A DNA stretch of 64,000 nt from assembly GCA_019359595.1 (NCBI GenBank), contig JAHHGZ010000018.1:1-64000 (forward strand), in the 5' to 3' direction. Origin of the DNA: Cyanomargarita calcarea GSE-NOS-MK-12-04C. GTDB taxonomy: Bacteria; Cyanobacteriota; Cyanobacteriia; Cyanobacteriales; Nostocaceae. The notes under the pieces are model-generated. The model was not told the origin of the DNA, did not search any database, and saw only the letters and a program-made list of their open reading frames with translations. Made by a program: the position numbers and the translations under genes. Numbering within the stretch: position 1 is the first letter of the stretch; every line of letters starts with the position of its first letter. Positions 18,804-28,733 of the stretch are shown piece after piece.

Positions 18804-19448
18804 ATGAGTCAGCGACACCAAATCAGTAAAGCCATTCGTTCTACCATTGCTCTGTGGTTGCTAACAGCATTCATTTATCCCCTATTCATGCTGTTTTGCG
18901 GACAAATAGCGTTTTCCTCCCAAGCAAACGGGAGCTTAATCACAAACTCTCAAGGAACAGTTATTGGTTCGGCATTAATTGGTCAACCTTTTACAAGCGA
19001 TCGCTATTTTAACAGTCGCCCCAGCACCACTAGCTACAGTACCGCCGATCCAAAAAAGGATGAAGCTGGAGTGTTGAAAACAGGGGTATCCGGTGCTAGT
19101 AACCTAGCTCCCAGCAATCTGGACTTGCTTGCTCGCATCAAAGGCAAAGATGACCCCGACTTGAAGAAAAAGATTGAAGGTGACATCCCACGTCTGAAAG
19201 CAGCAGGAGTGCAGCCGACTGCCGATTTAGTCTATACCTCTGGTTCTAGCCTTGATCCCCACATTACCCCTGAAGGTGCCAGAGTTCAAATTGCCCGAGT
19301 GGCTTCATCACGAGGAGTTCAGGCTAATCAACTGGAAACTTTGATTGCTCAAAATACTGATGGTCGCTTTTTGGGTATCTTTGGTGAGCCTGGGGTCAAC
19401 GTTTTGAAGCTGAATCTGGCTTTAGATGCATTAAAGCCTGCGGCTTAG
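18804..19448 (+). CDS. kdpC: Potassium-transporting ATPase subunit KdpC
   Basis: 214 residues. One N-terminal membrane helix (STIALWLLTAFIYPLFMLFCGQIAF) is followed by a periplasmic domain with the KdpC signatures GSALIGQPFTSDRYFNSRPS, SSLDPHITPEGARVQIARVA and FLGIFGEPGVNVLKLNLAL. It assists K+ capture and assembly of the pump. A longer central insertion (DLLARIKGKDDPDLKKKIEGDIP) is present, as in other cyanobacterial KdpC as far as I recall. It is tightly coupled to the KdpF-like gene. Confidence 0.95.
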   Translation: MSQRHQISKAIRSTIALWLLTAFIYPLFMLFCGQIAFSSQANGSLITNSQGTVIGSALIGQPFTSDRYFNSRPSTTSYSTADPKKDEAGVLKTGVSGASNLAPSNLDLLARIKGKDDPDLKKKIEGDIPRLKAAGVQPTADLVYTSGSSLDPHITPEGARVQIARVASSRGVQANQLETLIAQNTDGRFLGIFGEPGVNVLKLNLALDALKPAA

Positions 19449-19628
19449 TGGTTAGTTGTTAGTGGTTAGGAGTAAACGATTAACAACTAACAACTCTTTT
19501 ACTTGCCTGGGGAATTTGAAAAAGACTCGACTTTTAAAGCATGAAAAGTACAGACACCAAAGATTCTTCAGGAACTCTTAAGCATTAAACGAGAGTAATA
19601 TAGATTTATTAACGTTGATGCACGAATT

Positions 19629-20771
19629 ATGTATAATAAGTCTGCTGCTCCACTTAACAGTATTTACGTTTCTGCTGTGCGTCCTGGCAAACACAAAATT
19701 TTCATTGGTATGGCTCCTGGTGTTGGCAAAACCTACAAGATGCTCGAAGAAGCCCAGCGACTCAAACATAGTGGTATAGATGTAGTCATTGGATGGTTGG
19801 AAACCCACGGTCGTCAAGAGACAGCAAGTAAAGCTGAGGGCCTGGAGGTGATTCCCCGAAAAACGATACAACGGGGTGGCTTAATACTTACAGAGATGGA
19901 TACTGAAGCGATCCTGGAGCGACAACCTCAGCTAGTTCTGGTTGATGAATTGGCACACACCAATATCCCAGGTTCTGAGCGAGACAGACGCTATCAGGAT
20001 GTGGAGGCAATTTTAGAAGCAAGAATTGATGTTTACTCCACAGTCAACATTCAACACCTGGAAAGCCACCGGAATACGATTGCTCGAATTACAGGAATTG
20101 TCGAGCAAGAGAGCATCCCGGACAATTTATTAAAATCAGCGAAGGAAGTAGTGGTTGTAGATGTCACACCAGAAACCTTGGATTCCAGGTTACAGGATGG
20201 CAAAATTTATCCACCAGACAAAATCGAGAGTCAAGTGCAAAACTTATTCTTGCATCGCAACCTGCTGGAATTGCGGGAATTAGCACTACGGGAGGTAGCC
20301 GATAAAATTGAGCAGGAAGGAATTCAAGAGGCAAATCTACTAGGCTGTAATGGTCATGCTGAAATCAGTCTGCCTTGCTGCATACACGAACGCATACTGG
20401 TTTGTGTTTCTTGCGAGCCAAACTCCCTGCAATTGATTCAACGGGGATCGGCTTTGGCAGATTGTATGAACGCACCTCTCTACGTTTTGTATGTCCACAA
20501 CCCTGACCGTTTACTGACAAAAGTAGAAGCACTTTATCTTGAAACCTGCAAACGACTTTCTCAAGAATTTAAGGCTGAGTTATTGCAAGTCTCAGGTAAT
20601 AACATCGCAGAAGAAATTACCAAGGTTGCAACATCATACCGGATTACTCAAGTGGTTCTAGGTCAAACTCATCGCTCAATGTGGCAAATTCTGCTAGGTG
20701 GGTCTTTAATTAATCAACTAGTGCGATCGCTTGCTCAAATTGACCTCCATCTGATCTCAATTGGAAAATAA
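19629..20771 (+). CDS. kdpD: Truncated KdpD (sensor domain plus USP, no kinase)
   Basis: 380 residues corresponding only to the N-terminal cytoplasmic part of E. coli-type KdpD. The KdpD sensor domain has Walker A GMAPGVGKTYKML, the VIGWLETHGRQET segment and Walker B-like LVLVDELAHTN. A universal-stress-protein-like domain ends at LGGSLINQLVRSLAQIDLHLISIG. The membrane helices, GAF and histidine kinase parts are absent, and no kdpE follows. Short KdpD proteins of this kind are known from Anabaena, so this is not decay. How it signals is unclear; c-di-AMP or nucleotide binding by the USP domain is possible. Confidence 0.92.
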   Translation: MYNKSAAPLNSIYVSAVRPGKHKIFIGMAPGVGKTYKMLEEAQRLKHSGIDVVIGWLETHGRQETASKAEGLEVIPRKTIQRGGLILTEMDTEAILERQPQLVLVDELAHTNIPGSERDRRYQDVEAILEARIDVYSTVNIQHLESHRNTIARITGIVEQESIPDNLLKSAKEVVVVDVTPETLDSRLQDGKIYPPDKIESQVQNLFLHRNLLELRELALREVADKIEQEGIQEANLLGCNGHAEISLPCCIHERILVCVSCEPNSLQLIQRGSALADCMNAPLYVLYVHNPDRLLTKVEALYLETCKRLSQEFKAELLQVSGNNIAEEITKVATSYRITQVVLGQTHRSMWQILLGGSLINQLVRSLAQIDLHLISIGK

Positions 20772-21146
20772 GCAGTCTTAAACATCTTGATTTTTCAATA
20801 GTTGACCAGTTCAAGTTTTAGGACAGTGGCACCATAACGGTTTGCTAGCCGTCGAACATCGATCGTCAATCTAAATTATTTCAACTTAAATAAGGGATTT
20901 TATTTACTGGTTTTGTCTTAAGTAGTCGTCTAAAAAAACGACATACTTATATTTTGCGCGAGCATAATATTTTTTCTGTGTTTTTCAAATATCACTTATC
21001 TTGCACATATACATCTTCATATTTATTCGGTATAAACAAGCGCTCCATTGCTCTGACTAATACTCAAAATTAATACTCGACCAACGCAAAAGTGCGAGTC
21101 GGGGTAGTCCTGGGGTTGTATTCTTTAATAAAACCCGGATATTTCA
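20772..21146. other. Intergenic region with a solo family A element end
   Basis: No gene is seen. Positions 21007-21035 (TACATCTTCATA then TTCGGTATAA) match the right end of the MITE-like elements at 4945 and 16220, but I find no left partner, so it is probably a remnant. Confidence 0.45.
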
Positions 21147-21680
21147 ATGATCATCTCTACCAACACTCGTATTCCCTTTCCACTTCCGCTCGTATATGCC
21201 ACCTACCGCGACAAGCTTATCGAAATCGTACCTTACTTGCCGAATGTGCAACGCATTGACATCAAGTCACGCCGTGAGGAAGGCGGACTGATTCACTTTG
21301 TGAACGAGTGGCACGGCGGCGGCGAGATTCCGGGAATAGCACGGGCTATCATCAGTGAGACAATGCTCTCGTGGACTGACTACGCTACATGGAACGACTC
21401 GGAATTCACAACCGAGTGGCGCATCAAAACCCATGCGTTTACTGATGCGGTTTACTGCGCAGGCAAGAACCGCTTTTTAGAGGATGGTAATGGTACGCGG
21501 ATCGAAAGCCGTGGCGAATTGACGATTAACCCTCTTAAAATAACTGGGGTTCCGCAATTTATTGCAGGCACTGTGGGGCAAACAGTTGAAGATTTTTTGA
21601 GCAAGAGGATTGAACCGAATTTGTTGCAAGTAGCTGAAGGAGTTAGTCATTACTTAAAGCAGAATTCTATTAGTTCGTAG
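21147..21680 (+). CDS. SRPBCC-superfamily protein
   Basis: 177 residues with the start-domain-like helix-grip pattern: N-terminal strand ISTNTRIPFPLPLVYATYRD, LVPYLPNVQRIDI-type loop, alternating strands and a long C-terminal helix (VEDFLSKRIEPNLLQVAEGVSHYLK). Such proteins bind hydrophobic ligands in a deep cavity. The ligand is unknown. The first two thirds are GC-rich compared with its neighbours and contain no HIP1 octamer, hinting at later acquisition. It is monocistronic. Confidence 0.7.
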   Translation: MIISTNTRIPFPLPLVYATYRDKLIEIVPYLPNVQRIDIKSRREEGGLIHFVNEWHGGGEIPGIARAIISETMLSWTDYATWNDSEFTTEWRIKTHAFTDAVYCAGKNRFLEDGNGTRIESRGELTINPLKITGVPQFIAGTVGQTVEDFLSKRIEPNLLQVAEGVSHYLKQNSISS

Positions 21681-21813
21681 CGAAACTCTCTGTAGGCTGC
21701 ACCAACCCTTGACAAACTTGGACATTGTACGTACGAAAATTGTTCATATTAACTATCGTTAGCCTTTTGGGAAAAATAAACAAGTATCTTCGTATCAACC
21801 CAAAGGATTCCTT

Positions 21814-22966
21814 ATGTTGCAAGCCGCAGTGGGACACAGTAATGACCCCGATTCGCGTTATGCTGTTGCTGAAGTGCTGGAACAATGCCGCAGTTCTATG
21901 GCTGGAAATCAACCGCAGGCAGGAATTTTGTTTGCTGCTATCGATTTCGACCATTCTTTAATTCTTCATGAAATCAACCTTGCTTTTCCGGGAATTGCCC
22001 TAATTGGTGGCACTACTGACGGTGAGATTTCATCAATACTGGAGTATCAACAAGATTCTTTGACATTGATGCTGTTTTGTGGTAAAGAAATCGAAATTGC
22101 GGCAGGTATCGGCAGAGGTGTTTCTAAAAACGCAGTTGCGGCAACAGATGAAGCTGTTAAACAGGCTTCTTCAAACATTACAAACGAACCCAAACTGTGC
22201 TTAACGATTCCCGAAAGCCTTACTGCTAGTGGAGTAGCCATTTTAGAAGGTTTAAAAACAGCTTTGGGGAAGCAGATACCGATCTTCGGTGGAACCTCCG
22301 GAGACGGCTTGCAATTACAACGGAGCTATCAATTTTGGAATACAGAAGTTACAAGCGATGCTATTACAATCCTGTTATTTTCAGGTGAGTTGTCATTTTC
22401 TCACGGTATTGCTCACGGTTGGAATCCCATCGGCAAACCAGGTATAATCACGAAAGTTGACAAAAATATCCTTTACGAAATAGACGGTAAACCTGCTATC
22501 GATTTTTACCATCACTATTTAGGCGATTTGCCTCCTTCACCTGAGTATCCTTTGGCAGTATTTGAGACAGGCAGCCAGGAATTTTATCTCCGGGCAACTA
22601 CTGGAGCTTATGAGCCAAATGGTAGTATCACATTTGTTGCAGATATCCCCGAAAATGCTTGCGTTCAAATAGCTGAAGCCACACGGAATGATGTTTTAGC
22701 TGCAGCAGAAACTTCAATGTTGCAAGCTTTGGCAGCTTTTCCTGGTAAAGAACCTGCTGCTGCTTTATTTTTCACCTGTACGGCAAGACGGCAAATCTTG
22801 GGTAAGCAAACTAAGCAAGAATATTCGCGCTTGAAAAACCATTTATCACCCTCGCTCCCCGGCTGTGGTTTTTATACTTATGGCGAAATTGCCCCATCAC
22901 AGACAAACGGTGAAACGCGGTTTCATAATGAAACATTCGTGACGCTGCTGCTAGGAGAGAATAGTT
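21814..22966 (+). CDS. FIST-domain sensory protein
   Basis: 384 residues with FIST_N (residues ~5-190: ILFAAIDFDHSLILHEINLAFPGIALIGGTTDGEISS) and FIST_C (~200-370: PLAVFETGSQEFYLRATTGAYEPNGSITFVADIPENACVQI). FIST modules are thought to sense small molecules such as amino acids and are usually partnered with signalling enzymes. An AAGGA element lies just before the ATG. The gene stop (TGA, ending at 22968) overlaps the ATG of the kinase gene, so they form a sensor-kinase pair in which the FIST protein is probably the input module acting in trans. The last coding bases run to 22968. Confidence 0.85.
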
Positions 22967-22967
22967 G

Positions 22968-24575
22968 ATGGAACGGGTTGACGAACAAGAAAAAATCCGA
23001 TCGCTAGAAAAAGAAAATCGCGTGTTGCGAAAAAAACTCGAACGCATCGAAATTGAACAGGTGCAGTTGGAAGAAAACAATCAGCGAAAAGAATCCCTGT
23101 TGCGCAAAGTAATTGAAGAATTACAGCGATCGCAAACGCAAATCGAGGAAAAAACTGCGGAACTAGAAACTGCATTACACGAACGCAAACGCCAACAAGA
23201 TTCATTACGCTTGATTATGGAGGGGACTGCATCCCATACGGGAGGTGAGTTTTTTCGCTCCTGCGTTCGTTATTTGGCTCTTGTTTTGCAAGTTCAGTAT
23301 GCTTTTATTACTGAGTTAATAGACGAGAACCATAGCAAAACCCGAATTATTGCATTATGGACGGGAGAGGAATTTATCGAAGGCAGCGAATTTGAGTTAG
23401 CTGGAACTCCCTGCGGTGTAGTTATTCAAGATGGGTTCACTGTATATACTGACTCATTGGCAAAAATCTTCCCACAAGCTGACAATGTCGCAATCCTAAG
23501 CGCAGAAAGCTATATGGGAATTACAATTAATGATAATCACGGGAATATAATAGGTGGCTTAGGCATTATGGATACTAAAAGCCTGCACCTATATTCCCAG
23601 GTAGAAGAATCGATTTTGCGGATTTTTGCCGCACGAGTTGCTGCCGAAATTGAACGCGATCGCGCACAATCAAAGTTGCGACTCCAAGCACAAGATTTAG
23701 AAATGGCTCTTAAGGAGTTGCAAAGCACTCAAGCCAGACTATTACACAGCGAAAAAATGTCTTCTTTAGGACAGCTTGTTGCAGGTATAGCTCACGAAAT
23801 CAACAATCCTGTTGGTTTTATTTACAGCAATCTCTCACCCGCAAATCAATACATCCAAGATTTACTTTATCTAATCAAACTCTACCAGCAACATTATCCC
23901 AATCCCGTACAGGTAATTTCAAAATATATCCAAAAAATTGAACTTGACTTTATAATTACGGATTTGCCCAGTTTAATTCACTCAATGGAAGTAGGAACCG
24001 AACGCATTCACCAAATCGTCCTTTCTTTACGCAACTTCTCCCGTCTTGATGAAGCCGATATTAAACCTGTTGACATCCATGAAGGTATTGATAGCACCTT
24101 AATGATTTTAGGCCATCGTCTCAAAGGCGAATTAAACTATCTGAAAATTCAAGTTATTAAAGAATATGGTAATTTACCTTTTATAGAGTGTAGTTCGGGA
24201 CAGTTGAATCAAGTATTTATGAATATTCTGACAAATGCTATTGATGCTTTAAAAGATAACTTTCAAAAACAAGAAAAACTTCCAGATAATTATCAACCAA
24301 TTATTTCTATTACAACAGAAGTTATTAACTCTCAATGGGTTGCTATTCGCATCAAAGATAATGGTATTGGAATGAACGAAGAAGTAAGTTCAAAATTATT
24401 CGACCCCTTTTTTACAACTAAACCTGTAGGTCAAGGTACAGGCATGGGAATGTCGATTAGTTACCAAATTATTACTGAAAAACATCACGGAAAATTATAT
24501 TGTAATTCTGCCTCTAACAAAGGTACAGAATTTGTAATTGAAATTCCGATTAAATCTGCTTTTATTTCGTATTGA
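22968..24575 (+). CDS. Soluble GAF histidine kinase coupled to the FIST sensor
   Basis: 535 residues. An N-terminal coiled coil (~1-75), a GAF domain (~85-225) and a second coiled coil precede HisKA, with the phosphoacceptor His near residue 276 in GQLVAGIAHEINNPVGF. HATPase_c follows with G1 IKDNGIGMN, F box LFDPFFTTK and G2 GQGTGMGMS. There are no membrane helices. I chose the ATG at 22968, which overlaps the FIST stop (TGATG) and has AGGAGA upstream, over the TTG one codon earlier. No response regulator follows; the neighbour is convergent. Its stop codon is read from the repeat TTGAATGAAGG. Confidence 0.88.
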   Translation: MERVDEQEKIRSLEKENRVLRKKLERIEIEQVQLEENNQRKESLLRKVIEELQRSQTQIEEKTAELETALHERKRQQDSLRLIMEGTASHTGGEFFRSCVRYLALVLQVQYAFITELIDENHSKTRIIALWTGEEFIEGSEFELAGTPCGVVIQDGFTVYTDSLAKIFPQADNVAILSAESYMGITINDNHGNIIGGLGIMDTKSLHLYSQVEESILRIFAARVAAEIERDRAQSKLRLQAQDLEMALKELQSTQARLLHSEKMSSLGQLVAGIAHEINNPVGFIYSNLSPANQYIQDLLYLIKLYQQHYPNPVQVISKYIQKIELDFIITDLPSLIHSMEVGTERIHQIVLSLRNFSRLDEADIKPVDIHEGIDSTLMILGHRLKGELNYLKIQVIKEYGNLPFIECSSGQLNQVFMNILTNAIDALKDNFQKQEKLPDNYQPIISITTEVINSQWVAIRIKDNGIGMNEEVSSKLFDPFFTTKPVGQGTGMGMSISYQIITEKHHGKLYCNSASNKGTEFVIEIPIKSAFISY

Positions 24576-24620
24576 ATGAAGGGAGAAGGAAGGAGGTTTA
24601 TATATGTGGTTTCAGACAAG

Positions 24621-24708
24621 GCAGCTTTGCGTTCTTAAGATTAAGAGCGCAAAGCTGCTGTTCCAACTCAAAACGGACGACCTGTTTCTTGTCGGGGTAT
24701 TAAACCCC
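24621..24708. terminator. Terminator region between convergent operons
   Basis: A 16-bp near-perfect stem, GCAGCTTTGCGTTCTT (24621-24636) with AAGAGCGCAAAGCTGC (24643-24658), has a 6-base loop. A second stem GGGGT/ACCCC (24694-24698 with 24704-24708) follows. They lie between the FIST-kinase pair and the end of pixL and could stop transcription from both sides. No clear U-tract is present. Confidence 0.6.
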
Positions 24709-24761
24709 TTGAGGAAGCGGGTAGATAAAGACTAATTGCTCTAGTGACAAATAGCCTTTAA

Positions 24762-27700
24762 CTATTTAACCAATAAATGAGTAAAATGCTCAGTTTTACC
24801 ATTAGCTAAATCCTGAACGGTAGAAAGAAACTCATGCTCTAAATAAGGCTTCGTCATATAAGCCGTTGCACCTAATGCATGTGCCAATTGACGATGTTTT
24901 TCCGCACTCCGCGAAGTAAGAACTACTACAGGTTTTTGTGCCAAATTGTTATTTTTTCGGATACTAGACAAAAGCTCAAAACCATTCATGCGTGGCATTT
25001 CCAGGTCAGAAATTACAACTAGAATTTCGGGGTATCTCTGTAATTGTTCTAAGGCTTCTACACCGTTTTGGGCTTGTAATACTTGATAGCCATATTTTTG
25101 CAGCGTGAGGGTTAGGGTTTGACGCAAACTAATTGCATCATCTACAACCAAAACAACCTTTGGTGTTTTATTCGTTGATTCTAAAGACTGATTTAACTGA
25201 GTTTTTGTGCTGTCTGTTGAAGATGATGCAGCAAGCAAAGGTGTAGAATGAGCAGTTGCTTCTAATATGGGCAAGGCTTTTCTAGTTATTGAATCAGTTG
25301 GCAATACCATATCATTAGATAGCAATACAGAACCATCAATCACTAAGATGAGGGTACCGTTTGCCAAGCTGCTACATCCATATATATATTTTGGAGGAGC
25401 GATCGCCGAACTTAAAGGTCTGATTACCAATTCTTGTTCGCCGATAATTTGGTCAACTTCTAAACCCAAAATTTCTCCATCACGACGTAATAAAAGTATC
25501 GGGTTAATATGGGCTGGAGTGCTATCGATTACTGGTTGATTGTGGGGAATCGCACTGTTAACTAATGAACCGCTATAGTAAATCATATCTGAGAGTTGAC
25601 GCAGACTAATCATGCGTTCATCGTTACCCGTATTCCAGTGCAAAACTTTTTTGTTTTCAAATTGTTTGATTTGCTCTGTACTCGGAAGCAATATTTTTTC
25701 GATACCCTCTAATAGCAAGGCATAAACAACACCTCCTGCTTGGACTAGCATTAATTTATCAGTAGTCATAGAAAAAGGAATTTTGAGTATGAATGTTGTA
25801 CCAACTTTGGGTAATGATTGCACGGCAATTGAACCGTCTAACCCTTGCAATTGAGAACGGACAATATCTAACCCCATACCACGTCCAGAAATTTCACTGA
25901 CTTTACCCGCAGTGGAAAATCCCGGTGTAAATAACAAATCTAGTAGGTCTGAAGTAGTTGTGCTTGAGCTATAACCTCTGCTTCGATCCTCTGGTGGTAT
26001 TAAACCAAGTTCAATCCCTTTTTGGCGAATTCGATCTAAATTTAATCCATGACCATCATCCCGGACTTCGATAATAGTTTGACTACCTTGATGGTAGGCA
26101 CGAATTTCAATTAAACCTAGCTCTCGTTTACCATTTTCCAGCCGAACTTCCCCAGGTTCTATCCCGTGGTCAAAAGCATTCCGTACTAAGTGGAGCAAGG
26201 GGTCGTAGAGCTTTTCAGCGATCGCTTTATCTACGAGTACTTCCGAGCCAGTTAGCTTCAATTCCACCCGTTTGCCATAGACATTCCCCAGATTTTGGAT
26301 CATCTGCGGAAAGCGATTCAAAATATTTCCCAAAGGTGACATCCTCGCTTCCACAAGGGTATCTATCATACCTAGTGCCAAACGTTGTTTTTTCTCGTGA
26401 GTTTGAGCGGATTGCCTAAGGAGTAATTCTAATGATTCTGTAGTTTCTTGGAGTTGTAGTGTCTCTTCTAATGCTTCGTGAATTGCTAGATTAAATTCCG
26501 TATATTCATCCCATTCCAGAGAGTCAAAGATTAGGTCAAAGCTAAGGTTTTGCCTATTTTGTCTAGCAACGCTTTGCATCTGTAGTGGCAAATCGCGTAA
26601 CTTATTTAAAGTAGCTTGATGTCTGTTAAGTTGCTCAAAAAATTCATCAATTGCTTCATGAAATTGTTCATCCTGTAAAGTTCGACGTTTGAGGTAAATT
26701 AACAATTCTCCTGCTAAATAATTGAGGCTTTGCAATCCCTCTACATCTACGCGGACAAAGGAACGCTGCCGATTATTTTTCGATGAAAGTTGAGGCTGAG
26801 GTTGAGGTTTTTCTTCTATTTTTTGAGCAACTGTTAAGCCTGAGTTATTAATTACTTCAAGAAGCATATCCGAATCATCTGCAATTAACTCCTCAATCAC
26901 AGTTAATGATTCAGTACTGTCTAGATAATCCTCATCTTCAGGTTTCACAGCCTCATCTACAGATGTTGAGGGAATTTCTTCTCCCCAGATTGCTTCAACA
27001 GTATTACCAGTTTCTATTACAATAGGAGATATTTCCTTAATTTCTAGTAATTGTTGTAACTTAGGGCTGTCAATCCAATTTTTTTCTTCAGCAGTTACAG
27101 GAGGATAATTCTTATATTCTTTTCCTAATTCGCTGATTTGTTTTTTTAGTGCTGGAAGTATTGGAAAATCACCATTTTGAGTCGAATATTGATATTTAGC
27201 AACGGCGAAAATAATTGTTAAAATTACACCTTGCCGATACAGACTAATACTCGGGCTATCTTCTTTCTCCTGCACAAAATCAATAAAATCACTCAGCCAA
27301 CTTTCGAGATATTTAACAGTTATTTCTCCTTCTTGCAGAGGAAGAAGCAGAGCTAAAATAAGTTCTGACTCTGGTATTTCTAATTTGTGATTAAACCAAC
27401 CAAAAATATAACGAATTACTTTTAAATAAAATTTCGCAATTGTGGGTTTTAAAGGTTCTGTTTGAATACTGCTCGGTGTCGTAAAAAATTTGTATAGTTC
27501 TTCAATTTCGCTTCTCAAAGATGTGGTATTAATCGATTGAGGAACAATAGGATTATCTACTATCGGCTCAGATAGATCGTCACCAACCTCAGCTAGTGTG
27601 AATTTTTGCAAAGAAGAAGAAGGCTCTCCACCACGAATGCGATCGCCTGCCAATACCGCTTCTCTTGCCTGCTGCAAATCTTCTAGGGCAAGAGAAGCAA

Positions 27701-28376
27701 TCTTCAATGCTTGGGTGGGGTTAGCATCCAATGCCGCAATAATTGTTTTGGCAATTTCTCCAAACCCGGCCAAATTTAATGATTCCGCTAACCCAATAAA
27801 GACCCCTGCCTGAGAAACCAAAAAATCGGCAATTTCAACGTTACCTGGTGGATTATGAATTAATTGTGCAATGCTTTCTATGCGTTGAGTTACCCCGGTT
27901 TCAAAGATAGATAGCACAATATCAAATCCCAATTCCTCGGAAGTGGGAATATGAGCTTCAGCACCAAAAGCATCACCTAGTTTTTCTTGCAACTGAGCAA
28001 ATACCAAAGCAGCACGCTGGAGTTGTTCATCATCATTAATTGAACTTCCGGTAATTTCTGCTGTTATCGGTAACTGTAGACACTCATAAGCTTGAAATAA
28101 TAATGTTTGCAATTGAGTATCAATCTCTACATCAGGATTGTAAAGAGCTTGAAATACATCTTCTAAAGAATGGGAAATCTTGTTAATTACCTCTAACCCA
28201 ACATTAGCGGCTCCTCCTTTAATAGTATGAGTTGCTCGCATTAAGTTATGTATTTTATTAATACTATAACCTTCTGATAGGCTAAAGAGTTCTTGCTCAA
28301 TCAGTTCAAGTAATTCTGGGGCTTCAGTAAGGAAGTATATGTAGCCCTGTTCGCGAATTGAGGGATCGGAAATCAT
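24762..28376 (-). CDS. pixL: CheA-type hybrid histidine kinase of the phototaxis cluster (PixL)
   Basis: 1204 residues. An N-terminal Hpt domain has His50 in RATHTIKGGAANVG. A long, poorly conserved middle (~150-540) leads to the dimerisation helices with LRDLPLQMQSVARQNRQ. The CheA-type ATPase (HLVRNAFDHGIEPGEVR near 730, DDGHGLN, GRGMGLDIV), a CheW-like domain (~880-1020) and a C-terminal receiver (VVLVVDDA near 1077, phosphoacceptor in VISDLEMPRMNG) complete it. This matches PixL of Synechocystis. It receives signals from PixJ through PixI and should phosphorylate PixG/PixH and its own receiver. It is last in the operon, separated from pixJ by a small gene and a 286-bp repeat array. Confidence 0.92.
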   Translation of the reverse strand: MISDPSIREQGYIYFLTEAPELLELIEQELFSLSEGYSINKIHNLMRATHTIKGGAANVGLEVINKISHSLEDVFQALYNPDVEIDTQLQTLLFQAYECLQLPITAEITGSSINDDEQLQRAALVFAQLQEKLGDAFGAEAHIPTSEELGFDIVLSIFETGVTQRIESIAQLIHNPPGNVEIADFLVSQAGVFIGLAESLNLAGFGEIAKTIIAALDANPTQALKIASLALEDLQQAREAVLAGDRIRGGEPSSSLQKFTLAEVGDDLSEPIVDNPIVPQSINTTSLRSEIEELYKFFTTPSSIQTEPLKPTIAKFYLKVIRYIFGWFNHKLEIPESELILALLLPLQEGEITVKYLESWLSDFIDFVQEKEDSPSISLYRQGVILTIIFAVAKYQYSTQNGDFPILPALKKQISELGKEYKNYPPVTAEEKNWIDSPKLQQLLEIKEISPIVIETGNTVEAIWGEEIPSTSVDEAVKPEDEDYLDSTESLTVIEELIADDSDMLLEVINNSGLTVAQKIEEKPQPQPQLSSKNNRQRSFVRVDVEGLQSLNYLAGELLIYLKRRTLQDEQFHEAIDEFFEQLNRHQATLNKLRDLPLQMQSVARQNRQNLSFDLIFDSLEWDEYTEFNLAIHEALEETLQLQETTESLELLLRQSAQTHEKKQRLALGMIDTLVEARMSPLGNILNRFPQMIQNLGNVYGKRVELKLTGSEVLVDKAIAEKLYDPLLHLVRNAFDHGIEPGEVRLENGKRELGLIEIRAYHQGSQTIIEVRDDGHGLNLDRIRQKGIELGLIPPEDRSRGYSSSTTTSDLLDLLFTPGFSTAGKVSEISGRGMGLDIVRSQLQGLDGSIAVQSLPKVGTTFILKIPFSMTTDKLMLVQAGGVVYALLLEGIEKILLPSTEQIKQFENKKVLHWNTGNDERMISLRQLSDMIYYSGSLVNSAIPHNQPVIDSTPAHINPILLLRRDGEILGLEVDQIIGEQELVIRPLSSAIAPPKYIYGCSSLANGTLILVIDGSVLLSNDMVLPTDSITRKALPILEATAHSTPLLAASSSTDSTKTQLNQSLESTNKTPKVVLVVDDAISLRQTLTLTLQKYGYQVLQAQNGVEALEQLQRYPEILVVISDLEMPRMNGFELLSSIRKNNNLAQKPVVVLTSRSAEKHRQLAHALGATAYMTKPYLEHEFLSTVQDLANGKTEHFTHLLVK

Positions 28377-28388
28377 ATCATATTTTGG

Positions 28389-28674
28389 GGAGGTAGGAAA
28401 TAGGAGTTAGGAGGTAGGAGTTGGGAGTTGGGAGTTGGGAGATAGGAGTTGGGAGTTAGGAGTTAGGAGTTAGGAGTTAGGAGTTGGGAGTTAGGAGTTA
28501 GGAGTTAGGAGTTGGGAGTTGGGAGTTGGGAGGTAGGAGTTGGGAGTTGGGAGTTGGGAGGTAGGAGTTGGGAGGTAGGAGTTAGGAGTTAGGAGTTGGG
28601 AGTTGGGAGGTAGGAGTTAGGAGTTGGGAGGTAGGAGTTAGGAGTTAGGAGTTAGGAGTTAGGAGTTAGGAGTT
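28389..28674. repeat. Large GGAGTTA/GGAGTTG/GGAGGTA heptamer array
   Basis: About 41 tandem 7-base units (GGAGTTA, GGAGTTG and GGAGGTA variants) occupy 286 bases without interruption. This is by far the longest such array in the window. On the minus strand it reads TAACTCC and lies directly before the pixL start. There are no unique spacers, so it is not a CRISPR array. Confidence 0.95.
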
Positions 28675-28733
28675 ACACCATTTTTTGGATTTCATCCATT
28701 TTGACAAGAGGTCTAATCTAAACTTCTAATTCA

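Noticed and set aside
28389-28674. Possible CRISPR array
   Set aside because: Pure 7-base tandem units with no spacers; no cas genes in the window.
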